Shown: piece after piece, positions 25,393 to 32,261 of the stretch
Position numbering within the stretch: position 1 is the first letter of the stretch
Layout of the letters: every line of letters starts with the position of its first letter
The notes under the pieces: generated by a model
Databases searched by the model: none
The model's input: the letters and a program-made list of their open reading frames with translations, nothing else
What the model was told of the DNA's origin: nothing
Program-made: the position numbers and the translations under genes
Source: Bifidobacterium breve
Lineage (GTDB): Bacteria; Actinomycetota; Acidimicrobiia; Acidimicrobiales; Acidimicrobilacustridaceae
Direction of reading: 5' to 3'
DNA: 64,000 nucleotides
Assembly (NCBI GenBank): GCA_945860545.1
Contig: CAMAQM010000004.1
Span: 55,057 to 119,056 of the forward strand

Positions 25393-26784
25393 TCAACTGG
25401 GGTAGGTGGCCACGGCGTCGATACCGCCAGACGGTCCCTCTCGCAGTTCGCAGGTGCCGTTGTCGAGACGGACGAGTTTTCGCACGATCGCCAGCCCAAG
25501 GCCGCTTCCACCCAGATCCCCAGCCCCTGGCTTCGCTCTCCAGAACCGTTCGAAGGCGAGTCGTCGTTCCTCTGCGGTCAGACCGGGGCCCTCATCGGTG
25601 ACGTGGATCTCCGTTACCCGCCCGACGCCTGCCACCGTCACTGCCCAGGCGCGCAGGTTGACCGCGCTGTTCGGGGGTGCCACCTCGAGGGCGTTGGCGA
25701 TGTAGTTGTCGAGGACCTGGTCAAGACGGTCCGGATCAGCGCGCAGCGTCACATCGGTCGGCTCCACGCCGATGACGACATTTCGTTCGGTGGCGACGGG
25801 CTCCCAGATCGCAGCTCGTGCGAGCAGTGCAGCGTTGACGTCGAGGCGTGACGTGGTCTCCGTCGCAGGAGCTCGGTCGGCGCGTGCCAGCGACATGAGG
25901 CCATCGACGAGACGTGCGAGACGCGCTACCTCGATCTCGGCAGCGGAGATGTCGGCACGGTCGGTTTCGTCGGTGGTCCGTAGGTCGAGCATCTCGAGGC
26001 GGAGCCGCAGGGCCGTCAACGGTGTCCGCAACTGATGGGATGCGTCGGCGACGAACTGCTCTTGGGCGTGGACGAGATCCTCGAGTCGACCGGCGGTGGT
26101 GTTCAAGGCCTGGGCGAGGGCCCGTACCTCTGGTGGGCCGGCGTCAGTGGGTGCCCGGGCGTCGAGATGGCCTTCACCGAGAGCCTCGGCTGCGGATCGG
26201 AGTGTGTCGACCGGCTTTGTGACCCATCGGGCGAGGAGGATTCCAGCCCCCGCCGCGCCGGCGAGTGCGATGGCCCCCACCCCGGCCAGCAGCGCCCAGT
26301 AGCGACTGACGCGACTGTCGACCTCGGAAGTTGGATACGTGATGCGTACGGCGCCGTGCACTTCCCCGCCGGAACTCACGGGTACGGCCACGTAGAGCAG
26401 CGTGGCGCCCAACGAGGCCGACTCTCTCGTGCCGACAGCGACCTCCTGGTTCAACGCCGTCTGGATCTCGGGACGGGATTCGAATGATCGGGAGCCTTCT
26501 CTTAGAGGTTCAGGGTCGGCCTGAACGTCACCAGCAGCGTCCACGATGACGACCCGACCACCGGTCCGCTCTTCGTAGGCCTCAACAAGACCCTGAAGGT
26601 CGGCGTTCGCTGTCCCTTCGAGTGTGTCCTCGGCATAGGAGGCGATCACGAAGGCGTCGCGTTCGAGCTTGGCCTCGAGTGATTGGACCTCGCGCTCGCG
26701 GTAGGTGATCGCAAGGGGGACCTCGAGGACGACGAGGATGACGAGGGTCAGGATCAGGTAGGAGAAGAGGAGCCGTCGCCTCAC
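25393..26784 (-). CDS. OmpR-partner membrane sensor histidine kinase
   Basis: 463 residues: N-terminal membrane segment ('LLFSYLILTLVILVVLEVPLAI'), extracellular region of ~125 residues, second segment ('WALLAGVGAIALAGAAGAGILLA'), HAMP domain ('RWVTKPVDTLRSAAEALGEGHLDARA'), HisKA with the phospho-acceptor His in 'FVADASHQLRTPLTALRLRLEML', and HATPase with N-box 'DNYIANALEVAPP', 'DEGPGL' and 'GSGLGLAIV'. The GTG start overlaps the regulator stop (GTGA), so the pair is co-translated. The signal is unknown; the divergent ApbE/ferric-reductase operon is the likely target. Confidence 0.93.
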   Translation of the reverse strand: MRRRLLFSYLILTLVILVVLEVPLAITYREREVQSLEAKLERDAFVIASYAEDTLEGTANADLQGLVEAYEERTGGRVVIVDAAGDVQADPEPLREGSRSFESRPEIQTALNQEVAVGTRESASLGATLLYVAVPVSSGGEVHGAVRITYPTSEVDSRVSRYWALLAGVGAIALAGAAGAGILLARWVTKPVDTLRSAAEALGEGHLDARAPTDAGPPEVRALAQALNTTAGRLEDLVHAQEQFVADASHQLRTPLTALRLRLEMLDLRTTDETDRADISAAEIEVARLARLVDGLMSLARADRAPATETTSRLDVNAALLARAAIWEPVATERNVVIGVEPTDVTLRADPDRLDQVLDNYIANALEVAPPNSAVNLRAWAVTVAGVGRVTEIHVTDEGPGLTAEERRLAFERFWRAKPGAGDLGGSGLGLAIVRKLVRLDNGTCELREGPSGGIDAVATYPS

Positions 26785-27461
26785 GGGTGAACCCGAAGCC
26801 TGAAGCCCACGCCCCGGACGGTTTCTACGATGCCGGGATCGCCGAGCTTCCTGCGGAGGGCGGCCACGTGCACGTCGAGAGTCTTCGTCGGTCCGTACCA
26901 GTGGGGGTCCCACACTCGCTCGAGGATCAGCTCGCGGGTGAAGCTTGCTCCGGGATCCGCGGCGAGGAGTGCGAGGAGATCGAACTCTTTGCGGGTGAGT
27001 GGGACCTCCTCGCCCGAGCGGAGCACTCGTCGGCTCCGGGTGTCGATGACGAGCCCGCCTCCGAGATCAACCCGTGCTTCCTCTTCGGTGGACCGCTCCG
27101 GCCCGGACCGCCGGGCGACGGCACGGATGCGTGCCACGAGCTCGCGGAACCCGAATGGTTTCACGACGTAGTCGTCAGCACCGAGTTCAAGCCCTACCAC
27201 CCGGTCCACCTCGTCACCTCGGGCACTGACCACGATCACCGGCGTTTCAGACCGTTCCCGAAGTTGCCGGCAGACGCTGAACCCGTCCATGTCGGGGAGC
27301 CCCAGGTCCAAGAGCACGACGTCGAAGGTGCTCCCACTGTCGATGAGATTGAGGGCGTCGCCGCCGAGCGCCGCTCGTGTGACGTCGAAGCCTTCATGGC
27401 GAAGGCCGCGCTCAAGTGGTTCGGCAATGGCGTCGTCGTCCTCAATGACCAGTACACGCAC
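26781..27461 (-). CDS. OmpR-family response regulator
   Basis: 226 residues. The receiver has the acidic triplet EDDD near residue 7, phospho-acceptor Asp in 'VVLLDLGLPDMDG' near 51, Ser/Thr in 'VIVVSARGD', and Lys in 'YVVKPFGFREL'. The C-terminal winged helix ends with the recognition helix region 'WYGPTKTLDVHVAALRRKLGDPGIVETVRGVGFRL'. It is leaderless: CACGCT (27468-27473, minus strand) ends 6 bases before the GTG. It is divergent, 101 bases from the acidic-protein operon. Confidence 0.94.
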   Translation of the reverse strand: MRVLVIEDDDAIAEPLERGLRHEGFDVTRAALGGDALNLIDSGSTFDVVLLDLGLPDMDGFSVCRQLRERSETPVIVVSARGDEVDRVVGLELGADDYVVKPFGFRELVARIRAVARRSGPERSTEEEARVDLGGGLVIDTRSRRVLRSGEEVPLTRKEFDLLALLAADPGASFTRELILERVWDPHWYGPTKTLDVHVAALRRKLGDPGIVETVRGVGFRLRVHP

Positions 27462-27549
27462 CGGACCAGCGTGACACGCTCGGTACCGGTCCGGGAGGAC
27501 TTTGCCATCTCTTTACCTTCCGCTGGGCAGCCACTGGGACAGGCCTCAT

Positions 27550-27555
27550 TACGGT
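27550..27555 (+). promoter_or_regulatory. -10 box TACGGT of acidic-protein/ApbE operon
   Basis: TACGGT ends 7 bases before ATG 27563, which also supports that start over GTG 27554. Confidence 0.55.
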
Positions 27556-27562
27556 GCCAACC

Positions 27563-28069
27563 ATGCAACGACGAATCGCAATCGCAGCCGCCGCCGCAGT
27601 CGCACTGGTCCTCACCGCCGGCGGAGTCGCCGTCGCCGCCGGGATCGGGGTGCTCGGGAGCTCGGGCGGCGAAGCTGATCCGGTAGGCCAGTTGTCGGTC
27701 GCTGGTATCGCCGACCTCGTGCCGGCCCCCAGCACCGTTCCACAGGTTGTCGTGGTCGATGAGTGGGTGAGCGTCCCTGGTGCTCCGAGTTCCTCGGCCG
27801 CCGCCCCGTCACCCACGTCGGGCTCGTCGCAGGGAACGGCTGGTCCCTCGGCGCAGCCGAATGGACCCGACATCGGGTCCTCAATTGCTGGCTCGGTAGC
27901 GGGTTCCCTTGATCCGGTTCCTGTGGACGCCCCCACATCCACCACGTTGGTCAGGGTTGACGACGATGGCGATGACGATGGATACGACGACGACGACGAC
28001 GATGACGACGACGACTACGACGACGACGAGTACGAGGATGACGAGTACGAGGATGACGATGACGACTGA
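27563..28069 (+). CDS. Secreted or anchored protein with a 35-residue Asp/Tyr/Glu tail
   Basis: 168 residues; no known family. A signal/anchor segment ('IAIAAAAAVALVLTAGGVAVAAG') is followed by a Ser/Pro/Ala-rich low-complexity region. The C terminus is almost purely acidic: from about residue 133 nearly every residue is Asp, broken only by Gly, Tyr and Glu (DDEYEDDEYEDD type). The DNA is a near-perfect GAY trinucleotide tract (27958-28068), so its length could vary by slippage. Such a tail outside the cell could bind Ca2+, Fe or other cations. It is the first gene of an operon with ApbE and a ferric-reductase-like protein. The next gene begins inside its last codons. Confidence 0.75.
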   Translation: MQRRIAIAAAAAVALVLTAGGVAVAAGIGVLGSSGGEADPVGQLSVAGIADLVPAPSTVPQVVVVDEWVSVPGAPSSSAAAPSPTSGSSQGTAGPSAQPNGPDIGSSIAGSVAGSLDPVPVDAPTSTTLVRVDDDGDDDGYDDDDDDDDDDYDDDEYEDDEYEDDDDD

Positions 28070-28532
28070 GTCCCTATCGTCCTCGGACGGGACCGGTGAG
28101 CTACGTCGTCGAACCGCCCGCTCACGTTCACGCCAGCGAGTAGGCATGGCATCACGGATCGTGCTGGCGGGGGCAAGCGTCGCCGCAACGATCGGGATTT
28201 CCACGGCAGTTGCCCTTGCCGACCGTTCATCGGCGGTCGAGGCGGATGAATCTGCCGCAGCGGCAGCGTCACTTTCGGTGGTGCCGACGACCACTGCGCC
28301 TCCCCCCACGGTGGTGGTGGTCCGTCGGCACCACGTCGTGCAGCCGGTGGGGCCCGGCAGAGGTACTCCCGACGAGGTGGCAGGGCCTGCTCAGGTGCCC
28401 GCAGCGGTAGATGGAGGACCAACCGAGGTCATCTCATCGGCGGCACCTTCCGCTCCCGTGTCGGTTCAGCCTGCGCCAGCACCAGTGGCTCCCCGTCCCA
28501 CACCACCAACGACGGTTTCCCGAGCAAGCTGA
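28059..28532 (+). CDS. Small single-pass membrane protein, function unknown
   Basis: 157 residues. A basic N-terminal stretch of ~27 residues ('RRRTARSRSRQR') precedes one membrane segment ('MASRIVLAGASVAATIGISTAVALA'). A ~100-residue Pro/Val/Thr/Ala-rich extracellular part follows, with 'VVVVRRHHVVQPV' near the middle. The start ATG 28059 is inside the GAY repeat of the preceding gene (11-base overlap), so expression is tied to it. There are no cysteines and no flavinylation motif. It is probably a partner of the ApbE/ferric-reductase pair downstream. Confidence 0.65.
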   Translation: MTTESLSSSDGTGELRRRTARSRSRQRVGMASRIVLAGASVAATIGISTAVALADRSSAVEADESAAAAASLSVVPTTTAPPPTVVVVRRHHVVQPVGPGRGTPDEVAGPAQVPAAVDGGPTEVISSAAPSAPVSVQPAPAPVAPRPTPPTTVSRAS

Positions 28533-28537
28533 GGACG

Positions 28538-29506
28538 ATGGCAGCGATCGAGTGTCGGGCCATGGGAACGACCTGCCACCTCGAGGTGTGGGTAGCGGCC
28601 AACGATCCGACAGGTGAACAGGCTGGTCGGGTGCTCGAGGGAATGACCGGCCGACTCCGGGAACTCGAGGCTCGGTGGAGTCGATTCATCCCGGGAAGTG
28701 ACGTCAGTCGCATGAACCGGCACGCCGGCGTTGACGTACCCGTATCCACCGACACCACCTCGCTCGTCGCTCAGGCGATCTCTGCATGGGAGCTCACCGG
28801 GGGCCTCGTTGATCCAACGGTTTTGCATGCGCTCGAGACCGCTGGCTACCCACCATCAGGATGGTTCTCGGATGCACCAACCACCTCGGGTTCCCGCCAT
28901 TCGACCCGTGTCGTTCCGGGGCCCCAAGGCATTGTCGTAAATGCCGACGTGGGGACGGTGTTCCTGCCGACCGGTGTCGGATTCGATCCGGGAGGGATCG
29001 GGAAGGGACGTGCGGTCGACCTTCTCGTCGACTGGGCCCACGCCGCCGGTGCTCAGGGGGTATGTGCTGATCTCGGGGGAGATGTGAAGGTAAGCGGCAC
29101 AGGCAGCGGTCCCGGGCGTGGGTCGTGGTGTGTCGCTGTCGACCACGGAGACGGCTTCATCGCGTCCGTGATCTTCGATCGGGGGACCGCTGGCGCAGTG
29201 GCGACGAGCTCTGTCCTCGCCAGACGATGGGACGGCCCCGAGGGGGCTGCCCACCACCTCATCGACCCCCGGTCAGGGCGACCGTCGACGTCCGACCTTG
29301 TTGCCGTCTCGGTGGTCGGGGCCGAGGCCATGTGGGCGGAGGTCGTGGCGAAGGCCGCAGTGATCGCGGGTTCGTCCCAAGGTCGAGTACTCGTCGAGCG
29401 GCTGGGCCTTTCGGCTTTGGCGTCGACGGTGGACAGGTCGGTGCTCCGCTGGGGATCCATCGACTCGTTTCTCGCAACCTCACAGCCCCACATGGTGCAG
29501 TCGTGA
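28538..29506 (+). CDS. apbE: ApbE-family FAD:protein FMN transferase
   Basis: 322 residues. ApbE attaches FMN from FAD to Thr/Ser of target proteins outside the cytoplasmic membrane. Family segments in order: 'AMGTTCHLEVWVA', 'EARWSRFIPGSDVSRMN', 'VDPTVLHALETAGY', 'GFDPGGIGKGRAVDLLVDWA', 'GVCADLGGDVKVSG', and 'AAHHLIDPRSGRPSTSDLVAVSVVG'. The usual Lys/Asp Mg2+-binding positions appear in GGIGKG and HHLIDP. No lipobox or signal peptide is obvious, so localisation is uncertain. No FMN-binding-domain protein is encoded next to it, so its acceptor is unknown. Confidence 0.92.
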   Translation: MAAIECRAMGTTCHLEVWVAANDPTGEQAGRVLEGMTGRLRELEARWSRFIPGSDVSRMNRHAGVDVPVSTDTTSLVAQAISAWELTGGLVDPTVLHALETAGYPPSGWFSDAPTTSGSRHSTRVVPGPQGIVVNADVGTVFLPTGVGFDPGGIGKGRAVDLLVDWAHAAGAQGVCADLGGDVKVSGTGSGPGRGSWCVAVDHGDGFIASVIFDRGTAGAVATSSVLARRWDGPEGAAHHLIDPRSGRPSTSDLVAVSVVGAEAMWAEVVAKAAVIAGSSQGRVLVERLGLSALASTVDRSVLRWGSIDSFLATSQPHMVQS

Positions 29507-30117
29507 CTGCGGTGCTCCTTCTCGCCCAGGCCAGTGGTGAGGAGTCGAAGTTGTGGTGGCATCTCGCCCGATCATCTGGGATCGTGGCCTGGGCGCTGGC
29601 GGCACTGGCCGTGCTGTGGGGCGTGGCACTCGCCACCCGGGCACTAGGTCGCCGACCTCAGGCCCCATGGTTGTTGGCTGTCCACCGTTTCCTCGGGCTG
29701 CTCTGCATCGTGTTCGTTGGCGTCCACCTCGTGGCGCTGTACATGGATCCCTTCATCAACTTCGGCCTTGACGATCTGTTCGTCCCACTGGCGTCATCGT
29801 GGAAACCGGTGGCGGTGGCCTGGGGGGTGGTGGCTCTCTACTTGCTGATCGCCGTTGAGATCACCTCGCTGTTGCGTCAACGCCTGCCGGCTCGGGTGTG
29901 GCGTGGGGTTCACTTCAGCAGCTACGCGATGTACGTGTTGGCGACCGTTCACCTGCTCGCAGCAGGTTCGGACCGAACCAACCCTGTGCTCCTCGGGTCG
30001 GTCGTGGCGACGGTGGCAGTGACCTTGTTCTTTCTTGCCTACCGGGTGGTGGGTCCAGGTCGTGCTGCGAGCGTGCGACGTGCAGCAGCGTCCTCAATGC
30101 CCACCGGCGTCAGGTAG
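29503..30117 (+). CDS. Ferric-reductase-like transmembrane protein
   Basis: 204 residues, about five to six membrane segments. Histidines suited to bind two b-haems across the membrane are in 'WWHLARSSGIVAWALAALAVLWG', 'LAVHRFLGLLCIVFVGVHLVALYMDPF', and 'GVHFSSYAMYVLATVHLLAAGSD'. This is the Ferric_reduct/YedZ (MsrQ) type domain. There is no C-terminal FAD/NAD domain, so it would take electrons from quinol or another partner and pass them outward, possibly to an ApbE-flavinylated protein. The GTG start overlaps the apbE stop (GTGA). Confidence 0.85.
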   Translation: MTAVLLLAQASGEESKLWWHLARSSGIVAWALAALAVLWGVALATRALGRRPQAPWLLAVHRFLGLLCIVFVGVHLVALYMDPFINFGLDDLFVPLASSWKPVAVAWGVVALYLLIAVEITSLLRQRLPARVWRGVHFSSYAMYVLATVHLLAAGSDRTNPVLLGSVVATVAVTLFFLAYRVVGPGRAASVRRAAASSMPTGVR

Positions 30118-30262
30118 TCACGGCCTTTCGGTGTGCGCCCCCCGGGGGTAGGAACAGATCCCCTTCATCGACGGCACCGTTGGTTGTGCTTGATGTGGCG
30201 CTAGTTGCGGGACGACGTGGGCCCGTTAGGCCGCCTTCCTGCCCCGCCCAAGGTCCGAGGCC

Positions 30263-30643
30263 TCAGGCGGATTCCTCCCACAGCGCGTTGAGTCGGCTCT
30301 GCACCTTGACGATCCAGATGATCGACCCAATGAGGGGGATGAGGTTCCACAACCCGGTGAGTGCCGAAATGTCGGTCTGTTTGCCAGCGGACTCGTACGT
30401 CGCCTTCACGTCGTTGGGGATGGTGAACCACAGGACGAATCCGATGAAGATGGCAAGGAGCAGGTTGACGACGGGCCCGAGCCCACTGTCGTTGTACTCC
30501 TTCATCTCACGACCCAGTTGGTAGAACCAGTACAGGCCGTAGATGCCCAGCGTGACGATGATGAGCAGGACCACCGCAATGGGTGAGCGGACCTTGAACG
30601 AACTTCCAGGACTGGGTGCAGGACTGGCGGTGTAGTCGGTCAT
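30263..30643 (-). CDS. DUF4234 membrane protein
   Basis: 126 residues. The DUF4234 pattern is clear: 'FKVRSPIAVVLLIIVTLGIYGLYWFYQLGREMKEYN' with first membrane segment and 'YGxYWxYxxxxE', then 'NLLLAIFIGFVLWFTIPNDV' and 'LIPLIGSIIWIVKVQSRLNALWEE'. The function is unknown. Leaderless: TACCGT ends 6 bases before the ATG. Confidence 0.85.
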   Translation of the reverse strand: MTDYTASPAPSPGSSFKVRSPIAVVLLIIVTLGIYGLYWFYQLGREMKEYNDSGLGPVVNLLLAIFIGFVLWFTIPNDVKATYESAGKQTDISALTGLWNLIPLIGSIIWIVKVQSRLNALWEESA

Positions 30644-30649
30644 GTGCGC

Positions 30650-30655
30650 ACGGTA
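30650..30655 (-). promoter_or_regulatory. -10 box TACCGT of DUF4234 gene
   Basis: TACCGT on the minus strand ends 6 bases before ATG 30643. Confidence 0.55.
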
Positions 30656-30703
30656 GCGGTTGGGTGCCGCGACGGGAGCGATGCCGCGTGAACTACGTCA
30701 CTG

Positions 30704-30744
30704 CGTGCATCCCTGGGAGGTCGAACCCGGAATCCCTGGATGGA
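30704..30744 (-). repeat. Degenerate copy of the tRNA-Lys 3' half
   Basis: Plus-strand sequence here (TGCATCCCTGGGAGGTCGAA then CCCGGAATCCCTGGA) aligns with the tRNA-Lys 3' half at 31811-31845 (TGCGCCCCCTGGGGGTCGAA then CCCAGATCCCTCGGA) with few mismatches and two small gaps. The T-stem no longer pairs, so it is not a functional tRNA. It may be a remnant of a tRNA duplication or integration event. Confidence 0.5.
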
Positions 30745-30854
30745 CGACCCGTCACTCGACCCTTCCGCTGGTAGGGCGTGGTCTGCAGGTGGAGCGCTTC
30801 CGGTGAACTGGCGGAACGTGTGGTGGCGCTCGCCACTGGAACCTGTGCCGGTTC

Positions 30855-31472
30855 TCAGGTCGTCTCGGGTGGCGCGTTGGTGAATGCGGCGGCGTGGTCG
30901 CGTGCTTGTTGCAGCGTTCCGGACTGGCGGGGGCCTGCGACGCGGTAGTCGTTGGCATAGCCGTCGAGCACCTCGCCATCGTCGCCGAGCAGCCAGGCGG
31001 GTGCCATGCGCCGCGGCACGGTGATGACCCCGGTCGTCTCATCCGTCCCAAACAGGCGGTCCCAGATGGGGGTGGTGACGCCGAAGTTGCGCATAGGCGC
31101 CCCGAAGTGGTGGCGGAGGTGGTGACGTCGGGCCCAGCGTCCGTAGCGGTTCACCGGTGGGTGGGTGTGGATGCGACGGTGGGCCACTTCATAGGCGAAG
31201 TAGGTGGCGACCATGCCCGCTGTGAACGCTGTCGCCCATCGCCGATTGGTGGTGGCGGCCATCACCGGCCAAGCCACCGCGGTGGTCCCGGCGGCTGACG
31301 CGAGTTTCTTTGTGGCCGGCGAGAAATAGGTGACGTCGGCATGGTGGGTGAGGTGTTCACGCGAGGGAAGCCCGCGTCCCCTCATGACATGCATGGCGAC
31401 GCGGTGCAGTCCGTACTCGGCCGCCGTCCAAGAGATGGCACCGGCGGCGGCTGCGCTGAGCGGTGAAGCCAC
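30855..31472 (-). CDS. Fatty-acid hydroxylase / sterol desaturase superfamily protein
   Basis: About 205 residues with two to four membrane segments and a full set of histidine boxes for a di-iron centre: 'EYGLHR', 'HLTHHADVTYF', 'YEVAHRRIHTH' and 'RRHHLRHH'. These are the HxxxH/HxxHH motifs of the FA_hydroxylase superfamily (sterol desaturases, carotenoid hydroxylases, alkylglycerol monooxygenase). The substrate is unknown. Start GTG 31472 has GGAGG 9 bases upstream; GTG 31481 would be too close to that site. Confidence 0.85.
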   Translation of the reverse strand: MASPLSAAAAGAISWTAAEYGLHRVAMHVMRGRGLPSREHLTHHADVTYFSPATKKLASAAGTTAVAWPVMAATTNRRWATAFTAGMVATYFAYEVAHRRIHTHPPVNRYGRWARRHHLRHHFGAPMRNFGVTTPIWDRLFGTDETTGVITVPRRMAPAWLLGDDGEVLDGYANDYRVAGPRQSGTLQQARDHAAAFTNAPPETT

Positions 31473-31808
31473 GATGGTCACCCTCCGATCTTGGCAGACC
31501 TGGCCTACGCATGGCAGACCCGGTGGTGTCGAGATGCCTCCTCATCGGGGTCCGTCCGTGCCGACGCGCAGCAAGACCACGGTGGTGATTGTCGAAGTCA
31601 CAAAGGACCTGCGGCGGTCACTGCCGACACCGTGGAGGCGTGTCCCGCGAGAGTCGCTCTGCGTGCCGGGTCGCCGACCCCAGCGAGTTCACCGCCACGC
31701 ACCGTCATTCGGTGGTCAGGTCCGGTGGTTGGTGCACCGCGTCCGGGTCTGAGCGGACCGTATTCGTCGCGCCGGAAATCGCGTTCCCCGGCTGGGCGCC
31801 GGGGCGGT
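31473..31808. other. About 330-base stretch without a supported gene
   Basis: Between the fatty-acid hydroxylase start and tRNA-Lys. I see only short overlapping ORFs without recognisable motifs. It includes the hydroxylase promoter side and the 3' flank of the tRNA gene. Confidence 0.5.
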
Positions 31809-31883
31809 TGGTGCGCCCCCTGGGGGTCGAACCCAGATCCCTCGGATTAAAAGTCCGGTACTCTGCCATTGAGCTAGAGGCGC
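31809..31883 (-). tRNA. tRNA-Lys (anticodon UUU)
   Basis: The minus strand folds as a full cloverleaf: acceptor GCGCCTC with GGGGCGC (one G-U), D-arm with AGCTCAATGGCAGAGT, anticodon loop CTTTTAA (anticodon TTT), T-arm CTGGG-TTCGACC-CCCAG, discriminator A, and an encoded CCA end (31811-31809). Confidence 0.95.
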
Positions 31884-32029
31884 AAGGTCAATCACTGTAG
31901 GTGGTCCACTCCCGGGTGGTGCAGGGCCGTCGCTCCGGCTCCGTCCCTTGTGCCGGCTCGTGCCCTATGGCGCCGGAGCTCGATGCGCTGAAGTCGCTCC
32001 AGCGTCCGTTCTCCTGCCGGACAGGTTCA
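31884..32029. other. Non-coding flank between tRNA-Lys and the LOG pseudogene
   Basis: The upstream side of tRNA-Lys, which should contain its promoter; nothing else is recognisable. Some of it may be the unrecognisable N-terminal part of the decayed LOG gene. Confidence 0.4.
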
Positions 32030-32261
32030 GCACGCACGTTGGGAAGTTCGGCACCGCCACCCTCATCCAGACGGCGGAGGCTTTGGCGTTCCCGGGTCGG
32101 GAAGAGGATTGTGGACCGATGGTCGGTGTGCCGGGTGGTCGACGAGACCATGGTCGCTGCCGGCACCATCAACTCGCCCGACACCGACCGGTTACCCATC
32201 ACCGACGACCCGGACGTGGCGGTGGCGTGTGCCGTCGACCGCCTCGCCCGGGCCCAGTCGG
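32030..32261 (+). pseudogene. Remnant of a LOG/TIGR00730-family nucleotide phosphoribohydrolase-like gene
   Basis: Two reading frames together recall the C-terminal half of TIGR00730 (LOG/YgdH) proteins. In one frame, 'KFGTATLIQTAEALAFPGREEDCGPMV' resembles the family's GGFGT...EALTLIQTGK...FPVVLFGREYWGPLV. After a frame change, 'VVDETMVAAGTINSPDTDRL' then 'PITDDPDVAVACAVDRLARA' resembles ...DTMVAEGTISPEDLDLLTVTDDPDEAV. The N-terminal half, the full PGGxGT motif and about ten residues are missing. I read it as a decayed, truncated copy. It ends against the 3' end of the isocitrate dehydrogenase gene. Confidence 0.5.

Noticed and set aside
27909..28058. Thr/Met-rich frame through the GAY repeat as an N-terminal part of the small membrane protein
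   Set aside because: It is the +1 reading of the Asp tract; a start at ATG 28059 right after it gives a sensible protein and overlap.
27958..28068. Short repeats as a CRISPR array
   Set aside because: The repeat unit is 3 bases and codes for Asp; there are no spacers or cas genes.
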